Assembly: GCA_964389375.1 (NCBI GenBank)
Contig: CAYMDP010000016.1
Span: 1 to 56,703, forward strand
Reading direction: 5' to 3'
DNA length: 56,703 nt
Source: CAYMDP01 sp964389375
GTDB lineage: Bacteria > Bdellovibrionota > Bdellovibrionia > Bdellovibrionales > UBA1609
In this document: positions 1 through 8,379 of the stretch, piece after piece
Layout of the letters: each line of letters starts with the position of its first letter
Numbering within the stretch: the stretch's first letter is position 1
The notes under the pieces: generated by a model
What the model was told of the DNA's origin: nothing
The model's input: the letters and a program-made list of their open reading frames with translations, nothing else
The model's database searches: none
Translations under genes and position numbers: made by a program

Positions 1-106
1 ACTTGGCTGTGGGCAGTCATCCGGAATGGGCGCGCCATCCATGGCTCGCGGCCTGGTCCATCCTGGACCGCCGAGGCCCATTCCGGATGACTGCCCACAG
101 CCAAGT
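1..106. repeat. Long perfect inverted repeat at the window edge
   Basis: Bases 1-30 are the exact reverse complement of 77-106. The 46-base centre is GC-rich and holds its own hairpin, GGTCCA at 55-60 pairing with TGGACC at 64-69. The element ends 10 bases downstream of the acyltransferase stop codon (minus strand), so it lies at a gene 3' end like other foldback elements in this window. It may extend left of base 1, or be an assembly foldback at a contig end. The pairing is seen directly; the role is unknown. Confidence 0.85.
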
Positions 107-115
107 GCAGGGCAG

Positions 116-868
116 CTAGCGGAGTTCTTTTTGTAGGCGGGATTGCATTTTTTCTTGGATGTCCATGGCTAAGTCGCAAACCAGTTCGCGGTCCTTAGCA
201 CTTGTTTGATCAAAGGGAAGCGAAATGGGCTCCATAAAGATAATCTTCCATTTTGAAGGAAGCGGAATAATATTTAAGGGGAGCGGGATGACGAGTCCCC
301 GTAAGTATTTTGTCAGTCGAATACTTTTTAAATTAATATGAGTCTCTTCAGCCCCAATAACTAGAGTGGGAACGATGGGAGCCTTAGTTTCGAGGGCCAG
401 TCGAACAAATCCACGGCGAAACTCCTGAAGCACGTAAGATTTTGAGGAGACCTTAAAGTTGCCGGCTTCACCTTCTGGAAAAATTATTATCGCCTGTTTT
501 TTCTTTAGTGCCTCAACTCCATTTTTGTAAGTGGCTTCGACGAAGCCCAGCTTCTTAGCGGGAATGGCGGTCGTCTGGGTTAAGAACCAAAGATGGTGGG
601 TCAATACAATTGGTTTTCGTTTCAGACGCTTGCCGATCTCGTAAGCCAAAATCATGGCGTCAAAGCCCGTGACTCCCGAGTGATTGGGAGCAAAAATGAT
701 CGGGCCATGCTTTGGCAGAAATTCGAGGCCTTCGATTTCTACCCGAAAATACTTGTTTGCGATCTCCATCAAAAACCGAGGGATGACTCGATACAGCAGG
801 CGATCAGCATCCTTTTCTAAAAGGCGCTCTAAAAAATTTTGTTTGGGCTTTTTCGATTTTTTATTCAT
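116..868 (-). CDS. Lysophospholipid acyltransferase family protein (PlsC/MGAT-like)
   Basis: Predicted membrane-associated acyltransferase that would move an acyl group from acyl-CoA or acyl-ACP to a lysophospholipid or related acceptor. Numbering from the TTG at 877, block I is N65-H66 with D73, and block III is F-P-E-G-E at about 132-136. A P-I-V-P stretch near 167-170 matches block IV. The His-Asp spacing is H-x6-D rather than the classical H-x4-D, as in MGAT-like LPLAT members. The N-terminus is rich in lysine. I chose the ATG at 868 (250 aa); the TTG at 877 would add three residues. It is divergent from glpK. Family is clear, substrate is not. Confidence 0.85.
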   Translation of the reverse strand: MNKKSKKPKQNFLERLLEKDADRLLYRVIPRFLMEIANKYFRVEIEGLEFLPKHGPIIFAPNHSGVTGFDAMILAYEIGKRLKRKPIVLTHHLWFLTQTTAIPAKKLGFVEATYKNGVEALKKKQAIIIFPEGEAGNFKVSSKSYVLQEFRRGFVRLALETKAPIVPTLVIGAEETHINLKSIRLTKYLRGLVIPLPLNIIPLPSKWKIIFMEPISLPFDQTSAKDRELVCDLAMDIQEKMQSRLQKELR

Positions 869-1084
869 TATACCCAAAGTGACCGAGTTTACCGGTTTAT
901 GGAAGTAAGTTTTTGCCAGATTTGCGAATAATTTTTAGTTTAGACCGGAGGCGTATCCGCTGTGATACGTCGAGGATCTCATCTCAAAATTAGGCGCAAG
1001 GATCCTAAGAATTCGCTTTCAGAAACCGATAAACTCGATCACTTTGGGTATCTGTCGCACCAACCTATGGCTCGGAGTTTTGTG

Positions 1085-2572
1085 ATGTCAAAATATATTC
1101 TTGCAATCGATCAAGGAACCACTGGAAGTACGGCAAGCCTTCTTAATCAAAAAGGGGATTCCGTATTTAAGGTCAACGAAGAGTTTGAGCAAATTTATCC
1201 AAAAGCAGGTTGGGTCGAACACAATCCTGAAGCGATTTGGAAATCCTGTTTATCTACAATTTCAAAAGCGATTGAGGGGGCCAAGATTCAGGGCAGCGAC
1301 ATCGCCGCCATTGGGATTACCAATCAGCGAGAGACCGTGGTGGTCTGGGATAAAAACTCTGGTCGGCCGGTCCATAATGCCATCGTTTGGCAATGTCGAA
1401 GAACAACGGATTTTTGTGAGTCGCTGAAGAAGAAAAAACTCTCTAAAATGATCAAAGCCAAAACGGGTCTTGTAATTGATCCTTACTTCTCGGCCTCGAA
1501 GATTCGTTGGATTCTGAAAAATCAAAGCTCTTTGTTAAGCCAGGCAAAGGCGGGAAAGGTTCTTGCGGGAACTATAGATAGCTTTCTTTTGTGGCGTTTG
1601 ACTAAAGGTTTGGCCCACAAGACGGATGTGTCCAATGCAAGCCGGACAATGTTGATGAATATTCATAAAGGAGACTGGGATCAGGATTTATTAAAACTTT
1701 TCTCTGTGCCCAGAGCGATGCTTCCCTCTATCGAAGATTCAAGTGGGATTTTAGGACATACATCGGGAGTGCCGGGCCTTCCCGACGGGATCCCCATTTC
1801 TGGAATGGCAGGAGATCAACAATCGGCCTTATTCGGACAAACCTGTTTTGAGGTGGGCTCTGCTAAATGCACATTCGGTACGGGCAGTTTTATTTTGATG
1901 AATTGTGGCCCGAAGGCGGTTCAATCCAAAGCGGGAGTTTTAACAACGGTTGCGTGGCGTTTAGCAAAGCAAAAACAAATGACCTATGCCTTAGAGGGCG
2001 GAGCTTTCATATGCGGAGCGGCTGTTCAATTTTTAAGAGATCAATTTGGTTTTCTAAAGTCCAGTGGAGAAGTAGAGGCCTTGGCCGCACAGGTTGACTC
2101 TTCAGACGGAGTTGAATTTGTGCCGGCACTGACTGGTCTTGGGGCTCCCTACTGGAAACCCGAAGCGAGAGGAATCATTACGGGCCTAACACGAGGAACA
2201 AAACGGGCTCATATTGCGCGGGCAACACTTGAAGCCATGGCACTTCAAAATGTCGACATTCTTGAAGCGATGAAAAAGGATCTGGGAAAAAACATTCGGG
2301 GTCTTAAGGTTGATGGGGGAGCTTCAGCGAATAACCTATTGATGCAGCTGCAGTCCGATTATCTTGCAGCCTCAATTACTCGCCCGAAAATGATCGAAAC
2401 CACTTCCGCCGGCGCAGCTTATTTGGCAGGTCTTGGAGTCGGTTTTTGGAAAGACCAAGCCGAGATTAAAAAAGTATGGGCGATCGACAAAGAGTTTAGC
2501 CCCACACTTTCTGCGGCTCAAAGGTCTAAGCGATTAAAGAGCTGGCATAAGGCCATCGCAATGTTGAGTTAG
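1085..2572 (+). CDS. glpK: Glycerol kinase
   Basis: Phosphorylates glycerol to sn-glycerol 3-phosphate with ATP in the cytoplasm (FGGY carbohydrate kinase family). The frame is open from 962, but the ATG at 1085 gives the typical N-terminus MSKYILAIDQGTTGS and 495 aa, the usual GlpK length, with CGGAG at 1072-1076 as ribosome site. Visible motifs are D-Q-G-T-T-G-S (phosphate 1) at 9-15, G-I-T-N-Q-R-E-T near 78, catalytic-Asp motif G-D-Q-Q near 242, and adenosine motif D-G-G-A-S-A-N-N near 409. No glpF or glpD lies beside it. G3P could feed phospholipid synthesis, which fits the acyltransferase next door, though the two are transcribed apart. Confidence 0.96.
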   Translation: MSKYILAIDQGTTGSTASLLNQKGDSVFKVNEEFEQIYPKAGWVEHNPEAIWKSCLSTISKAIEGAKIQGSDIAAIGITNQRETVVVWDKNSGRPVHNAIVWQCRRTTDFCESLKKKKLSKMIKAKTGLVIDPYFSASKIRWILKNQSSLLSQAKAGKVLAGTIDSFLLWRLTKGLAHKTDVSNASRTMLMNIHKGDWDQDLLKLFSVPRAMLPSIEDSSGILGHTSGVPGLPDGIPISGMAGDQQSALFGQTCFEVGSAKCTFGTGSFILMNCGPKAVQSKAGVLTTVAWRLAKQKQMTYALEGGAFICGAAVQFLRDQFGFLKSSGEVEALAAQVDSSDGVEFVPALTGLGAPYWKPEARGIITGLTRGTKRAHIARATLEAMALQNVDILEAMKKDLGKNIRGLKVDGGASANNLLMQLQSDYLAASITRPKMIETTSAGAAYLAGLGVGFWKDQAEIKKVWAIDKEFSPTLSAAQRSKRLKSWHKAIAMLS

Positions 2573-2618
2573 CCCTTGATCGCAGTGTAAGGATTATAAA
2601 CAGGCAGACCAGTCAGCT

Positions 2619-2661
2619 TAAATTGTTCATTTTGCCTGTATTTTATTGTTATTTGCCTGTG
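2619..2661 (+). promoter_or_regulatory. Candidate operator: repeated TTGCCTGT upstream of the first TIGR02147 gene
   Basis: TTGCCTGT occurs at 2632-2639 and 2653-2660, 21 bases apart (about two helical turns), with a degenerate third unit between. The block starts with TAAATTGT at 2619, 63 bases before the ATG at 2682. The same arrangement precedes the next paralogue at 3570, so the upstream block was duplicated with the gene and then kept. Binding by the encoded regulator is inference. Confidence 0.45.
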
Positions 2662-2681
2662 TTCAGACCAAAAGCCTTTCC

Positions 2682-3539
2682 ATGCAAAGCACGGAGCCCC
2701 GAATTTTAGATCACACAAACTATCGTAGTTTTTTAAAGTCCTATTACGACTACAAAAAACGGACCTCCAAAGGCTTTAGCTACGAGGTATGGGCACGAAA
2801 GCTTGGGCTAAAAAACAACACCTCAATCTTAAAGATCATCCGTGGCGACAGGAACGCTGGCCCCGCAGTCCAAGAAAAACTGATTCAATATTTTCAGTTT
2901 CAAAGTGAGGAGATTGCTTATTTTAGGGATCTTGTTCTTCTCGAAAAAATGCCCGAACAAAGCCCATTAAGGCTTCAAATTATCGAGCGCCTGTCTTTTA
3001 GATATAAGGATACCGAGTTTCAACAGATTGATGAAAATCACTTTGTTCTTCTTGCGGATTGGTGGCACTGGGCGATTCGCCAGTTGCTTAAGTTTAAAAA
3101 ATTCAAGCTCGATTCTTCGCACGAGATCGCAAAAAGCTTTCACTTTAAAGTCAGCCCTAAAGAGGTCGACACCTCGATCAAACGTCTTATGGAGTTTGGA
3201 TTTATCAAGGCGGATGAAGAGGGTGTGCTGATTTCGGATCCGCAGTCGCGAAGCATAAAAAGCCAGGTATGTAATGAGGCGATTCGTTCTTTCCATGGAG
3301 CCGCACTTGTCAATGCACAAATCGCTTTAAGAGATCTGCCCGTGGATGAGCGTGAATTCAATAGCCTGGTCCTCGCCGTGCGGTCAGAGGACTTCGGTTC
3401 CGCCAAAGAAGAAATTCTCGAGTTCGTCAAAAAATTCAATCAACGTTTTTCCCAGGAAGATGCGGCAGATTCGGTTTATCAGCTCGAAGTCGCTTTGTTT
3501 CCCCTGACATCAAAGTCGGATAGTCTTAGCAATTCGTGA
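2682..3539 (+). CDS. TIGR02147 family protein (DUF4423), tandem copy 1
   Basis: 285-aa protein of the TIGR02147/DUF4423 family, probably a transcription regulator. The N-terminus (R-I-L-D-H-T-N-Y-R-S-F-L, then a stretch with K-L-G-L-K-N-N-T-S) looks like a helix-turn-helix region that reads S-Y-E-V-W-A-R-K-L-G. A second region (H-F-K-V-S-P-K-E-V, then K-R-L-M-E-F-G-F-I) resembles a winged helix. The C-terminus carries the family's F-x-x-L-V-L-A-V and Y-Q-L-E-V-A-L-F-P-L-T ending. A TTG frame opens at 2646, but the ATG at 2682 matches exactly the length and upstream spacing of the paralogue at 3634. It lacks an overlapping exported partner, unlike that paralogue. No strong ribosome site is visible. 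Function is inferred from family. Confidence 0.85.
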   Translation: MQSTEPRILDHTNYRSFLKSYYDYKKRTSKGFSYEVWARKLGLKNNTSILKIIRGDRNAGPAVQEKLIQYFQFQSEEIAYFRDLVLLEKMPEQSPLRLQIIERLSFRYKDTEFQQIDENHFVLLADWWHWAIRQLLKFKKFKLDSSHEIAKSFHFKVSPKEVDTSIKRLMEFGFIKADEEGVLISDPQSRSIKSQVCNEAIRSFHGAALVNAQIALRDLPVDEREFNSLVLAVRSEDFGSAKEEILEFVKKFNQRFSQEDAADSVYQLEVALFPLTSKSDSLSNS

Positions 3540-3569
3540 AAAATTTATATGTGGCCAAGGGGATCTATC

Positions 3570-3612
3570 TAAATTGTACAGGTTGCCTGTATTTGCTTGT
3601 GGTTTGCCTTGG
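3570..3612 (+). promoter_or_regulatory. Candidate operator: TTGCCTGT-type repeats upstream of the second TIGR02147 gene
   Basis: TTGCCTGT at 3583-3590, TTGCTTGT at 3593-3600 and TTGCCTTG at 3604-3611 repeat at 10-11 base spacing, on one face of the helix. The block starts with TAAATTGT at 3570, 64 bases before the ATG at 3634. It aligns with 2619-2661 over its whole length, while the bases just before it differ. This is a candidate binding site for one or both tandem regulators; no binding evidence can be read from sequence. Confidence 0.45.
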
Positions 3613-3633
3613 AATAGTTCAAATCTTTGGGGA

Positions 3634-4491
3634 ATGGAGCCAACACAACCACGTATTTTAGATCATACGAACTACCGTAGCTTCCTGAAGGCTCATTATG
3701 AGTTCATGAAGCAAAACTCTAGAAACTTCAGTTACGAAGCCTGGGCTCGCAAGCTTGGGCTTAGAAACAATACCTCTCTTTTAAAGATTATTCGCGGCGA
3801 TAGAAATGCCGGACCCGAAGTCCAAGAAAAACTGATTCAGTACTTTCATTTTCACAGCGATGAAATTTCATATTTTAGAGATTTAGTTTTACTCGAGAAA
3901 ATTCCCGAGCAAAGCCCCTTACGCCACGAGATCATCGAGCGTCTAACATTTCGCCATAAAGATGGTGAATTCCATCACATGAACGCAGATCAGTTTGCGC
4001 TTTTATCGCAGTGGTGGTCCTGGGCCCTTCGCCAGCTGATAAAGTTCAAACGGTTTAAGCGGGACTCTTCTCAGGAAATCGCAAAGCTTTTTCGTTTTAA
4101 GGTGACCCCCAAAGAAATTGAGGTCTCTGTCGATCGCCTGATTGAGTTTGGATTTGTGCAAGTTGATCAAGAGGGAGTTTTGGTGACTGACCCAACCCCC
4201 CAGCACATTCGCAGTGATGTGTCGAATGAGGCGATTCGCTCATTTCATGAAAACTCACTCATAAATGCGCAGATTGCTCTTAGAAATCAGGCCGTTGAGG
4301 AAAGAGAATTCAATGCTCTTGTCCTTGCAGTTAAAGAAGAAGATCTCGGGGCAGCAAAGGAAGAGATTGTTAGCTTCATGAGAAAGTTTAACCAAAGATT
4401 TGCAAAAGAGGCAGATGGCGACACGGTTTATCAGCTTGAATTGGCCTGGTTCCCCTTGACGAAAAAGTGTCAAAAGGAAGGTGTAAAGTGA
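3634..4491 (+). CDS. TIGR02147 family protein (DUF4423), tandem copy 2
   Basis: 285 aa, clearly paralogous to the gene just upstream over its full length: same R-I-L-D-H-T-N-Y-R-S-F-L-K start, same K-I-I-R-G-D-R-N-A-G-P core, same F-P-L-T ending. Likely a helix-turn-helix regulator. The frame is open from a TTG at 3574; the ATG at 3634 is preferred because it gives the same length as copy 1. Its stop TGA overlaps the GTG start of the exported-protein gene at 4488 by 4 nt, so the two are probably translationally coupled. The 23.5-25.3 kb locus repeats this regulator/exported-protein arrangement. Regulation of the downstream gene is inferred from context. Confidence 0.85.
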   Translation: MEPTQPRILDHTNYRSFLKAHYEFMKQNSRNFSYEAWARKLGLRNNTSLLKIIRGDRNAGPEVQEKLIQYFHFHSDEISYFRDLVLLEKIPEQSPLRHEIIERLTFRHKDGEFHHMNADQFALLSQWWSWALRQLIKFKRFKRDSSQEIAKLFRFKVTPKEIEVSVDRLIEFGFVQVDQEGVLVTDPTPQHIRSDVSNEAIRSFHENSLINAQIALRNQAVEEREFNALVLAVKEEDLGAAKEEIVSFMRKFNQRFAKEADGDTVYQLELAWFPLTKKCQKEGVK

Positions 4492-5552
4492 GATCTATTC
4501 AAATTGGATTAATGATCCTATTTCTCAACTTGGTGGGTTTCCAAGGGGTCGCGGTCGCCAGGGGTGGGGATCTTATCGGGAATGGGGGGAGTTTTACGGA
4601 TCTTAGATTTATCGAGATCGCTTATGAATTTTTGGAAGCCGCTAAACGGGCAAAGGGTGCGCAAATGCAGCAAGGGCTGCCTCAAATCGATGTTGCAAAG
4701 TTGGAGGAGCTCTTGACTCGGGTCAATATCGAGCAAAGCAATTCTTCTTTGGACCTTGGAGTGAATGAAAAGCACGGCATTAATTTTCCTCACGAGCTTT
4801 TGATTCAATATGACCGAGTCACTTTTGAAAACCAGAGTAAAGCCCATCAAGACATCTTCGTTGTTCACGAGCTCTTGCCCCTTTTGGGAATTTCGGATTC
4901 CTTGTTTCGAATTTCAAGACCTCTTGTTGAGTTTTTAAAGGCGAGTGAGTTTTGGACGACTGAATACCGTTCCCCTAAAAAGGTTCATTACGAAGAAATT
5001 TTAGAAAGCTACCATGACGATGACCGTCGGTTTGGATTTCAACTTTCTGTTGCTATAGATCTGTGCCAAAAAGCGAAGAAGATCTATGTTCTTGAGTACT
5101 ACTTTGTTTACTGTGAATTTATCGAAAAAAAGCAGGGCTATGTTGTTCCCTATGTGGTCGATTTCAGCCGGGGCGTGCCGAAACCCCGTCCGGAAGAAGA
5201 GAAGGGCCGGCCAGTATCTCGGGATGTGCTTGAGAGAGATCTTCGAAAAGAGCACCCGATCTTCAGGCCGACCAGTAGTTACGGCCTAAATGTATACGGC
5301 TTGGGGAGAACAGACGAACTGACCTGGCGGGTCATTATGTCGACTCGAGCGGGTGTCAGCGCTCTGCTTCAGGCTAACTATGGAAGCCGACTAGAGGCTC
5401 TTCGTAACTGTCGACAGTTTTTAAGTGGTTCATCTTCTAACGACATTCGCTATCATTCCGCAGTTTGTCGGACCGGGAAAGAAACGAACCTGTCCACCGG
5501 CACCAGATTCTATTTTGAAGTTCTCTCGCAAAATCCTTTACTTGCAGAGTGA
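4488..5552 (+). CDS. Exported protein with Gly-rich N-terminus and VHEL motif, partner of a TIGR02147 regulator
   Basis: 354 aa, function unknown. The GTG at 4488 overlaps the regulator stop (GTGA) and has AAGGAAGG at 4474-4481 as ribosome site; the longer GTG frame from 4467 is less likely. Residues 1-24 form a signal peptide ending in V-A-V-A. The mature start is R-G-G-D-L-I-G-N-G-G. A central segment reads F-V-V-H-E-L-L-P-L-L-G-I-S-D-S followed by R-I-S, close in pattern to the IHEL-containing exported protein at 23542-24531. There is no HExxH, so a metallopeptidase call is not supported. The C-terminal part has paired cysteines (N-C-R-Q and A-V-C-R). Probably periplasmic or surface exposed. 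Confidence 0.75.
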   Translation: MRSIQIGLMILFLNLVGFQGVAVARGGDLIGNGGSFTDLRFIEIAYEFLEAAKRAKGAQMQQGLPQIDVAKLEELLTRVNIEQSNSSLDLGVNEKHGINFPHELLIQYDRVTFENQSKAHQDIFVVHELLPLLGISDSLFRISRPLVEFLKASEFWTTEYRSPKKVHYEEILESYHDDDRRFGFQLSVAIDLCQKAKKIYVLEYYFVYCEFIEKKQGYVVPYVVDFSRGVPKPRPEEEKGRPVSRDVLERDLRKEHPIFRPTSSYGLNVYGLGRTDELTWRVIMSTRAGVSALLQANYGSRLEALRNCRQFLSGSSSNDIRYHSAVCRTGKETNLSTGTRFYFEVLSQNPLLAE

Positions 5553-5805
5553 TTCAGGACGCCATGATTGGTCTTTAGGAGGGGCTTAGCCTGGACCCCT
5601 GCCTAGTCTGCCAAGCGCTGAAATCTAAAAACTGTGCGACGCCTGGCGGAAATAATTTCTTTGGTCTAAGGCGGGTCGATTTCCCAGAGAAAATAACTTA
5701 TTCTAATTAGATCAGCTTCCGGAACTTTTTAGCCGACAAAGCTTGTCGCAGGTTCTAGGCTGTGCTGAGATAATCCAGACTTTGTCTACGACTCATGGAG
5801 GGGCG

Positions 5806-8244
5806 TTGACCATACTTCGAACGGCTTTAGCCACAATTATTTTCTCTTTTTCTGCCAATGCCCAGAACCCAGCCTTCGAGGGAGTTCGAAACAAAGTTCT
5901 CGCGGGCGAAAAAGCTCAGGCCCTTTCAATTCTTGAAGGCGCAAGCATTCAAAAGTTAGAGCCCAAAGACCAAGCCTTAGCCGCTTTTGCTAAGGGGATT
6001 TTATTTTTTGAAAATCAAAAATTTTCAGAGGCTAAGGTTGCCTTAGAGAAATCGATTGAGCTTAAAACGAATTTGCTTCCCTACGCGACCTATTATCTAG
6101 GCTTGGCCTCACAGCAGCTCGGGGATTTTACCATGGCGAGAAAGCATTTGGATGCGGCGGTAAAACTTGCACCTCCACGCCATCTTCAGTATCAGGCTCG
6201 TTTTCACCTCGCAGAAATGGACCTTAAAGAAAAAAAATGGAAAGTGGCCGGTAAACATTTGGCCTATCTAGAAAGACGCTGGCGAGGTTCTACTCAGTAC
6301 CCAGAGGTCTTATGGGGTCTGATTCAAGTCGAGCAAAACAGCAAACGTCAGTGGAATGTTTGTCGTTGGGCAAGACGCCTTTACTCTGGGCACCCACAAC
6401 ATGCCTTGGTTAGAGACTGGGGAATTGATCTTCAAAATGCGATGGTTGAAGGCAAGCGTCTTGGCTGCTTAGCTTCATTCGACGATCAAAGTCGAAGGAT
6501 GAGGCGCCTCCAGTGGGCCGGCGAATCCGATCGTGCCCGCAGAGAAATCGAAACCTTAAAGGCACGTGCGCCGAAGTCAGCGACCTATGTTGTCGATCGG
6601 GTGCTAGCAAACTTCTTGATTCATGAAGGGTATGTAGAAGATGCTGTTCGGCTTTTGCTTCCGTATCATGGGGAACAGAAGAAAAATTTAGCTTACCTGT
6701 CTTTGCTTGCTCGGGCGGCCTCAAGAGCTGGGGAATTTCCGACTGCTGTTGGAGCCTATACTCAGGCCCATGAATTGGCCCCCAGATCACAGGCTGGTCG
6801 TGAAGCTCTTTATCAGGCGGCCTTCTTAAGTTATCAGTTTCAAGATTATGATGGGGCCGCTCGAAAGTTTGAGCGCTTTATAAAAATCTACCCAACTTCT
6901 GGTTTAAGCCGAGACGCAAAATGGCATCTGGCTTGGAATCACTATCTAAAAGGCGACTACGAATCCGCACTTCAGGGTTTTGCTTCGATCAAAGTTGAGC
7001 GTAAGCGTTGGAAGCGTCGATGGAGAAAAGTCACCGACGAAAAAATCCTTTACTGGATGGCCATGAGCTATTTGCGTCTTGAGGATTATCAAAACGCGCG
7101 AAAAAACTTCGAAGAAATTGTCTTGGCACGCTCCTATGATTATTACTCTCGAGCGGCCAGTTCGAGACTTAAAAGTTTGCCCACACTTTCTCCCGAGCTA
7201 AAACAAGCTTCCGCCGAACGAGATCTCGCGTCCCTGCCGGCCGGGGAAGAGACTCCCGCAGAGGTTTTAGAGCAAGAGGCCGTGGCCGCAGATTCAGTTG
7301 AGGATGAAAATGATTCGGAAGAGGCCCTGGCAAAAAGAGAAGAAGAAGCTTTAGATCCGGCGGATGAGCCCGAGGCTCCGGTAGGACCAGAAGAGGCCTT
7401 GGCTGCTGAAGACGGGGAGGATGAGATGTGGAAGGTCTCTACTTTCCGCGATCCTCGGTTAAGAAAACGTTTTGTCATGGCCAGAGATTTAATCTCTGTT
7501 GGCTTTAACGATATGGCTCGCTATGAACTTTACGAGATCGAGCGACGCACTCGTTATCCCGCTTATCTAAAGATGCTGATCAGCGCCTATGATGCGATCG
7601 AAGCCTATAACCGCTCCTCGGCCATCAGTAATAATAATTTTGCGGCCGTCCGGATTCGAGGGGGCTTTGATGGCGCAAGGGACCTTTGGGAATCCAGCTA
7701 TCCTCAGGCCTACAAGTCTTCAGTGGACGAGGCGGCGAAAAAACTTGCGATCCCATCCGACTGGATTTGGTCGATTATGCGGGCCGAAAGTAACTTCAGA
7801 GCAGACGTATCTTCCCCGGTTGGAGCAAAGGGCTTAATGCAGCTGATGCCAGGCACCGCAAGACAAGTCGCAAGTCTAATGGGAATGGATGATTTTGATT
7901 TGCCTTCAATCACTAAGCCCCATGTAAATATCCAATTGGGTTCTCGCTATCTTCAGCGATTGGCGAAAAAATTTGATAATCAGCTTCCTCTGGTTGCCGC
8001 GGGTTACAATGCAGGCCCTCATCGAGTCGAGAACTGGCTTTCTTTATTCGGTAACCTAGATTTTGACGAATTTATCGAGCATATTCCGTTTTTAGAGACA
8101 CGAAATTACGTCAAGCGTGTCACGACGAACTACATGGTTTATCAAACGCTCTATCGTAAAAGTCCGGACGAGCTCGCCTGGTTAAGGCAGCCCGTAAAGT
8201 TCACCGCTGTCGCTCGCCCCGCAACTCGCGAAAGCTGGGATTGA
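5806..8244 (+). CDS. Soluble lytic murein transglycosylase with TPR superhelix (Slt-like)
   Basis: Periplasmic enzyme that would cleave the glycan strands of peptidoglycan to 1,6-anhydro products. I chose the TTG at 5806 (812 aa): GGAGGGG lies just upstream and the N-terminus becomes a clean signal peptide ending S-F-S-A-N-A before Q-N-P. About residues 30-480 are TPR-like helical repeats. Residues 480-550 form a Glu/Ala/Asp-rich linker. The C-terminal SLT domain has I-M-R-A-E-S-N-F with the catalytic Glu near 662, then G-A-K-G-L-M-Q-L-M-P-G-T-A and A-G-Y-N-A-G-P. It is longer than E. coli Slt70, mainly through the repeats and linker. Wall remodelling is certain for the family; a role in prey invasion would be speculation. 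Confidence 0.93.
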   Translation: MTILRTALATIIFSFSANAQNPAFEGVRNKVLAGEKAQALSILEGASIQKLEPKDQALAAFAKGILFFENQKFSEAKVALEKSIELKTNLLPYATYYLGLASQQLGDFTMARKHLDAAVKLAPPRHLQYQARFHLAEMDLKEKKWKVAGKHLAYLERRWRGSTQYPEVLWGLIQVEQNSKRQWNVCRWARRLYSGHPQHALVRDWGIDLQNAMVEGKRLGCLASFDDQSRRMRRLQWAGESDRARREIETLKARAPKSATYVVDRVLANFLIHEGYVEDAVRLLLPYHGEQKKNLAYLSLLARAASRAGEFPTAVGAYTQAHELAPRSQAGREALYQAAFLSYQFQDYDGAARKFERFIKIYPTSGLSRDAKWHLAWNHYLKGDYESALQGFASIKVERKRWKRRWRKVTDEKILYWMAMSYLRLEDYQNARKNFEEIVLARSYDYYSRAASSRLKSLPTLSPELKQASAERDLASLPAGEETPAEVLEQEAVAADSVEDENDSEEALAKREEEALDPADEPEAPVGPEEALAAEDGEDEMWKVSTFRDPRLRKRFVMARDLISVGFNDMARYELYEIERRTRYPAYLKMLISAYDAIEAYNRSSAISNNNFAAVRIRGGFDGARDLWESSYPQAYKSSVDEAAKKLAIPSDWIWSIMRAESNFRADVSSPVGAKGLMQLMPGTARQVASLMGMDDFDLPSITKPHVNIQLGSRYLQRLAKKFDNQLPLVAAGYNAGPHRVENWLSLFGNLDFDEFIEHIPFLETRNYVKRVTTNYMVYQTLYRKSPDELAWLRQPVKFTAVARPATRESWD

Positions 8245-8379
8245 TCCAGAACCCCGCCTAAAGCGCGGCGCGTCTTTAAAAATTGCTCCTCCTGCCTTCC
8301 TCTGGTCTTAGCGAAGTTGACTTCAAGTCGAAAGCATTGAAGATTCGGGACCTTCTGAATCTCTGACTGAGGAGTTTTT

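Noticed and set aside
962..1084. 41-residue N-terminal extension of glycerol kinase
   Set aside because: GlpK proteins begin at M-S-K-Y-I-L-A-I-D-Q-G, and a ribosome site precedes the ATG at 1085.
4488..5552. Zinc metallopeptidase call for the HEL-motif exported protein
   Set aside because: It has H-E-L-L-P, not HExxH, and no third ligand could be placed. The same holds for 23542-24531.
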